Shown: positions 13,512-15,883 of the stretch, piece after piece
How positions within the stretch are numbered: the first letter of the stretch is position 1
Layout of the letters: every line of letters begins with the position of its first letter
Source: Desulfatirhabdium butyrativorans
GTDB taxonomy: Bacteria; Desulfobacterota; Desulfobacteria; Desulfobacterales; JAIFKL01
Direction: 5' to 3'
Assembly (NCBI GenBank): GCA_022736535.1
Contig: DZCT01000064.1
Coordinates: 1-15,883 of the forward strand
Length of the DNA stretch: 15,883 nucleotides
The notes under the pieces: generated by a model
The model's database searches: none
The model's input: only the letters and a program-made list of their open reading frames with translations
Told to the model about the DNA's origin: nothing
Position numbers and translations under genes: made by a program

Positions 13512-13688
13512 TTTGCCACGAAATACTCGGTTCTCGTTCCCACGCTCTGCGTGGGAATGCAGAGCCGACGCTCCGCGTCCGCCCCCCGGACAGGAACAAA
13601 CTAAGTTTCTTCAAGAAACTTAGTTTGTGATTCCCTGTTCCCACGCGGAGCGTGGGAACAAGAGCAATTCGTGTTCATTCGTGGCAAA
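13512..13688. repeat. Triple nested palindromic repeat inside the signalling cassette
   Basis: The outermost arms are TTTGCCACGAA (13512-13522) and TTCGTGGCAAA (13678-13688). Inside lie two hairpins of the GTTCCCACGCTCTGCGTGGGAA type, near 13537-13558 and 13637-13660, a widespread intergenic repeat. In the centre is a nearly perfect 16-bp stem, 13596-13628 (ACAAACTAAGTTTCTT against its complement). The layers look like successive insertions. The unit fills almost all of the 209-bp gap between the fusion gene and the kinase gene and ends just before the kinase ribosome binding site. Confidence 0.85.
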
Positions 13689-13705
13689 GCCCTCAGAGGT
13701 GAGAC

Positions 13706-15466
13706 TTGAGCATACTGGAAAAAATAAAACCGGAATTTTGGGATGATGAAGATATCGGCGCGGAGATAACCGGGGGATTATCCAATTTCCGCCGTATCTG
13801 GCAGTTGACCGTGCTGCTGACCCTGGTGGTGACAGTCTTTCCCCTGGTTTTTATGACGCTGGTGAACTACAACGCGATGCAGTCATCGGCAAAATCCGAG
13901 ATTCTGCTGCATACTTCCCGGTTACTCTCCAATACACAGCGCACGGTTTCTTTTTTTCTGGAAGAACGCAGATTTGCACTGGATTTTATCATTCAGGACA
14001 ATAATTTCAATGAACTGCAAAATCCCTTCCGGCTCGGCGCCATTCTGGAAAACATGGAAAAAGGGTTAAGCGGTGTCGCGGATATCGGCGTCATTGATGC
14101 CTCAGGAATGCAGAAAGCTTATGCGGGGCCTTACAATCTCGGCGGCAAGGATTACAGCGGACAGGAATGGTTCAAAGAAGTCGCCGAACGCGGCGTTTAC
14201 ATCAGTGACGTGTTTCTCGGATTCCGAAACATACCGCATCTGGTGATTGCCATCAAACACGGACTGTCGGACAATTCTTTTTATGTGCTGCGGGCATCGG
14301 TTGACATTGAACGGTTCAGAGAACTGCTTTTCCGGCTTGAATTCAGCGGAAACGGTGACGCCTTTATTGTCAACCGTGAGGGAATTTTGCAAACACCCTC
14401 CCGCTATCACGGGAATGTTCTTGAAAAAATTTCTCTGCCGGTTCCGGAATATTCGGCGACAAGTCAGGTTTTTGAAACGCTGACTTCCGAGGGAATGCCC
14501 ATCATTGTCGGCTATGCTTATATCACGGATACGCCTTTTATTCTGATGATTGTAAAGCAGAAAGCCGAGCTGATGAAGCCCTGGTACAAAACACATACGA
14601 AAATACTGTGGTTTTTAGCTGCCAGCATCACGATCATTGTGTTTGTAATTCTGGGCGCGGCGACTTATCTTGTGAACAGAATCCACAGGGCGGAGCACAA
14701 TCGCGCCATGATTATGCACAAGATGGAATATTCAAACAAAATGGCATCGCTGGGAAGGCTGGCAGCCGGCGTGGCGCATGAAATCAACAATCCGCTGGCA
14801 ATCATCAGCGAAAAAGCCGGTTTCATCAAGGATATGTTCACTTTCAAAGAGATTTACGCAAAGGATCAGAAGCTGCTTGATACGACTGACTGCATCACTG
14901 CTTCGGTGGATCGCTGCGCGGCAATTACCCGGCGTCTTCTGAACTTTGCCCGGCACACGGATATGAGCATTCAGACGCTCGATCTGAAAACGATTATTCT
15001 CGAAGTTCTCGGTTTTATGGGAAAAGAAGCCGAATACCGGAGCATTTCGGTTTCAGTGAACGTGCCGGATGATATTCCTAAGATCAAAAGCGACAGGGGC
15101 AAGCTTCAGGAAATTTTTCTCAATCTGATCAACAACGCGTTTGCGGCGTTAAATGACGGCGGACATCTCGATATTGCCGTACAAAATGCGGGCGACAGTT
15201 TTGTTTCTCTCACATTTGCCGATAACGGCTGCGGCATTGCGGACGCGGACATCAAACGGATATTCGAGCCTTTTTTTTCCACCAAAACGCAGAAAGGCGG
15301 CACCGGTCTGGGACTGTCCATCACCTACGGTCTTGTGAAAAAAATCGGGGGACGGATTGATGTTCAAAGCCAAGTGGGTAAAGGAACAACATTTACCGTC
15401 CTTTTGCCGATCATATCCGAAAAAAAGGAGGGGGAAAATACAGATGCGGATATTATTGGTGGATGA
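13706..15466 (+). CDS. Membrane sensor histidine kinase with dCACHE-type periplasmic domain
   Basis: This 586-residue kinase has a membrane helix at about 32-56, a periplasmic sensor of about 240 residues and a second helix at about 299-323. The sensor contains DYSGQEWFKEVAERGVYISD, typical of double CACHE domains that bind small molecules. The cytoplasmic part has the dimerisation and phospho-acceptor helix with H358 in AAGVAHEINNPLA. The ATP-binding domain shows the N box NLINNA at 473-478, DNGCGI at 506-511, FEPFFSTK at 520-527 and GGTGLGL at 531-537. It would autophosphorylate and pass phosphate to D332 of the fusion protein, to D51 of the downstream receiver, or to both. The start is TTG at 13706, supported by AGAGGTGAG at 13695-13703 and by the sequence running into the first helix. 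Its 3' end overlaps the receiver gene by 23 bp, so the two are translationally coupled. Confidence 0.93.
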   Translation: MSILEKIKPEFWDDEDIGAEITGGLSNFRRIWQLTVLLTLVVTVFPLVFMTLVNYNAMQSSAKSEILLHTSRLLSNTQRTVSFFLEERRFALDFIIQDNNFNELQNPFRLGAILENMEKGLSGVADIGVIDASGMQKAYAGPYNLGGKDYSGQEWFKEVAERGVYISDVFLGFRNIPHLVIAIKHGLSDNSFYVLRASVDIERFRELLFRLEFSGNGDAFIVNREGILQTPSRYHGNVLEKISLPVPEYSATSQVFETLTSEGMPIIVGYAYITDTPFILMIVKQKAELMKPWYKTHTKILWFLAASITIIVFVILGAATYLVNRIHRAEHNRAMIMHKMEYSNKMASLGRLAAGVAHEINNPLAIISEKAGFIKDMFTFKEIYAKDQKLLDTTDCITASVDRCAAITRRLLNFARHTDMSIQTLDLKTIILEVLGFMGKEAEYRSISVSVNVPDDIPKIKSDRGKLQEIFLNLINNAFAALNDGGHLDIAVQNAGDSFVSLTFADNGCGIADADIKRIFEPFFSTKTQKGGTGLGLSITYGLVKKIGGRIDVQSQVGKGTTFTVLLPIISEKKEGENTDADIIGG

Positions 15467-15803
15467 CGAAAAAGAATTGGTATCAACACTGGCGGAACGG
15501 CTTTCTTTCCGGGGAATTGAAGCGGAATGGACAGCTTCGGCCGCGGATGCGCTGAAACTGCTTGAAACACAATATTTTGATATTGCTGTATTAGATGTAA
15601 AACTCCCGAAAATCAGCGGGCTTCAGTTAAAGAAAAAAATGCAGGAAAAACACCCTGACATGAAATTTATTTTTATCACCGGACACGGTTCTGAAGAGGA
15701 TTTCAATGCCGGCGCGGCAGAGACAGGCGTGGATTATTATCTGGTAAAACCGGTCAGAATCGAGGCACTCATTGAAAAGATGAATGAAGTTCTTCAAAAA
15801 TAA
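15444..15803 (+). CDS. Single-domain response regulator (receiver only)
   Basis: This 119-residue protein is one receiver domain with no output domain. The acidic pair is D7-D8, the phospho-acceptor is D51 in VLDVKLP, and the switch residues are T79 and K102, so the chemistry is intact. The start at 15444 has GGAGGGGG at 15427-15434 and gives a protein that begins directly at the first strand (MRILLVDDE); the open frame extends further upstream, inside the kinase gene, but only in the wrong frame of that gene. It resembles the receiver of the fusion protein encoded at 12282-13496: both read ITGHGSE or LTGHGSE after the central strand. It may be a phosphate sink, a relay step, or act on the transporter's STAS domain; these are inferences. 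Confidence 0.93.
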   Translation: MRILLVDDEKELVSTLAERLSFRGIEAEWTASAADALKLLETQYFDIAVLDVKLPKISGLQLKKKMQEKHPDMKFIFITGHGSEEDFNAGAAETGVDYYLVKPVRIEALIEKMNEVLQK

Positions 15804-15821
15804 CCGACGCCGCAGAGGACT

Positions 15822-15840
15822 TCGTATTCCCACGCTCTGC
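15822..15840. repeat. Truncated copy of the CCCACGCTCTGCGT repeat
   Basis: CGTATTCCCACGCTCTGCG matches the left half of the hairpin near 13537-13558 and is then interrupted by different sequence, CAATGGCATTAAGTTAAG. The breakpoint suggests insertion or deletion within the repeat. Confidence 0.6.
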
Positions 15841-15877
15841 GTCAATGGCATTAAGTTAAGCCTTCCGGAGTGCTGAA

Positions 15878-15883
15878 ATGAAA
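15878..15883 (+). CDS. Possible start of the next gene, cut by the window edge
   Basis: ATG at 15878 is preceded by CGGAG at 15866-15870 with seven bases of spacing. Only two codons (Met-Lys) are visible, so nothing can be said about the product. Confidence 0.3.

Overview
The window (15,883 bp) looks like chromosomal DNA from an anaerobic member of the Desulfobacterota, most likely a sulfate reducer of the Desulfobacterales. This is an inference from gene content: HndC/NuoF-like and HoxU-like NAD(H)-linked iron-sulfur subunits, a class I iron-sulfur fumarase, a radical SAM protein, a cobalamin riboswitch, a SulP anion transporter, and many short intergenic palindromic repeat families. GC content is uneven: a 60-base sample in the radical SAM gene (7321-7380) is 33% GC, against 57% in the SulP gene (11221-11280). 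No tRNA, rRNA, CRISPR array or transposase gene was found. All complete protein genes lie on the + strand; the clearest - strand unit is a riboswitch.

Layout. 1-159: a roughly 75-bp tandem repeat that runs into the ribosome binding site of the first gene. 160-2971: a diaphorase pair, a NuoF/HndC-type flavoprotein and a HoxU/NuoG-N-type iron-sulfur protein, split by a nested palindromic repeat. 3311-3847: a cyclophilin. 4282-4908: a short protein joining an NrdR-type zinc ribbon to a C-terminal winged-helix-like domain. 5219-6826: class I fumarate hydratase. 7026-8417: an uncharacterised radical SAM protein with extra cysteines. 8418-9430: about 1 kb without genes but dense in signals. It holds a repeat element, a branched hairpin element, and a complete cobalamin riboswitch on the - strand with its own promoter and terminator but no gene after it. 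It also holds a terminator, a promoter and two operator-like palindromes for the next gene. 9431-10072: a TetR-family regulator. 10138-15803: a transport and signalling cassette. It consists of a SulP transporter with a STAS domain and a large insert, a fusion of a degenerate cytidylate-kinase-like domain, a BON-like segment and a receiver domain, a dCACHE-type histidine kinase, and a stand-alone receiver protein.

The two most interesting regions are the SulP/pseudo-kinase/two-component cassette and the 8.4-9.4 kb interval with its orphan B12 riboswitch. In the cassette, transporter and phosphorelay genes are packed together (23-bp gap, repeat-filled gap, 23-bp overlap) and plausibly work as one anion-sensing unit.

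A third theme is a family of short elements with inverted ends reading ATACCRAAT, seen four times (4084-4234, 4921-5126, 8479-8703, 9369-9429). In two of them the right-hand end creates the extended -10 box TGGTATAAT. One of these sits just upstream of the zinc-ribbon gene. A third copy supplies the 5' untranslated region and ribosome binding site of the TetR gene.
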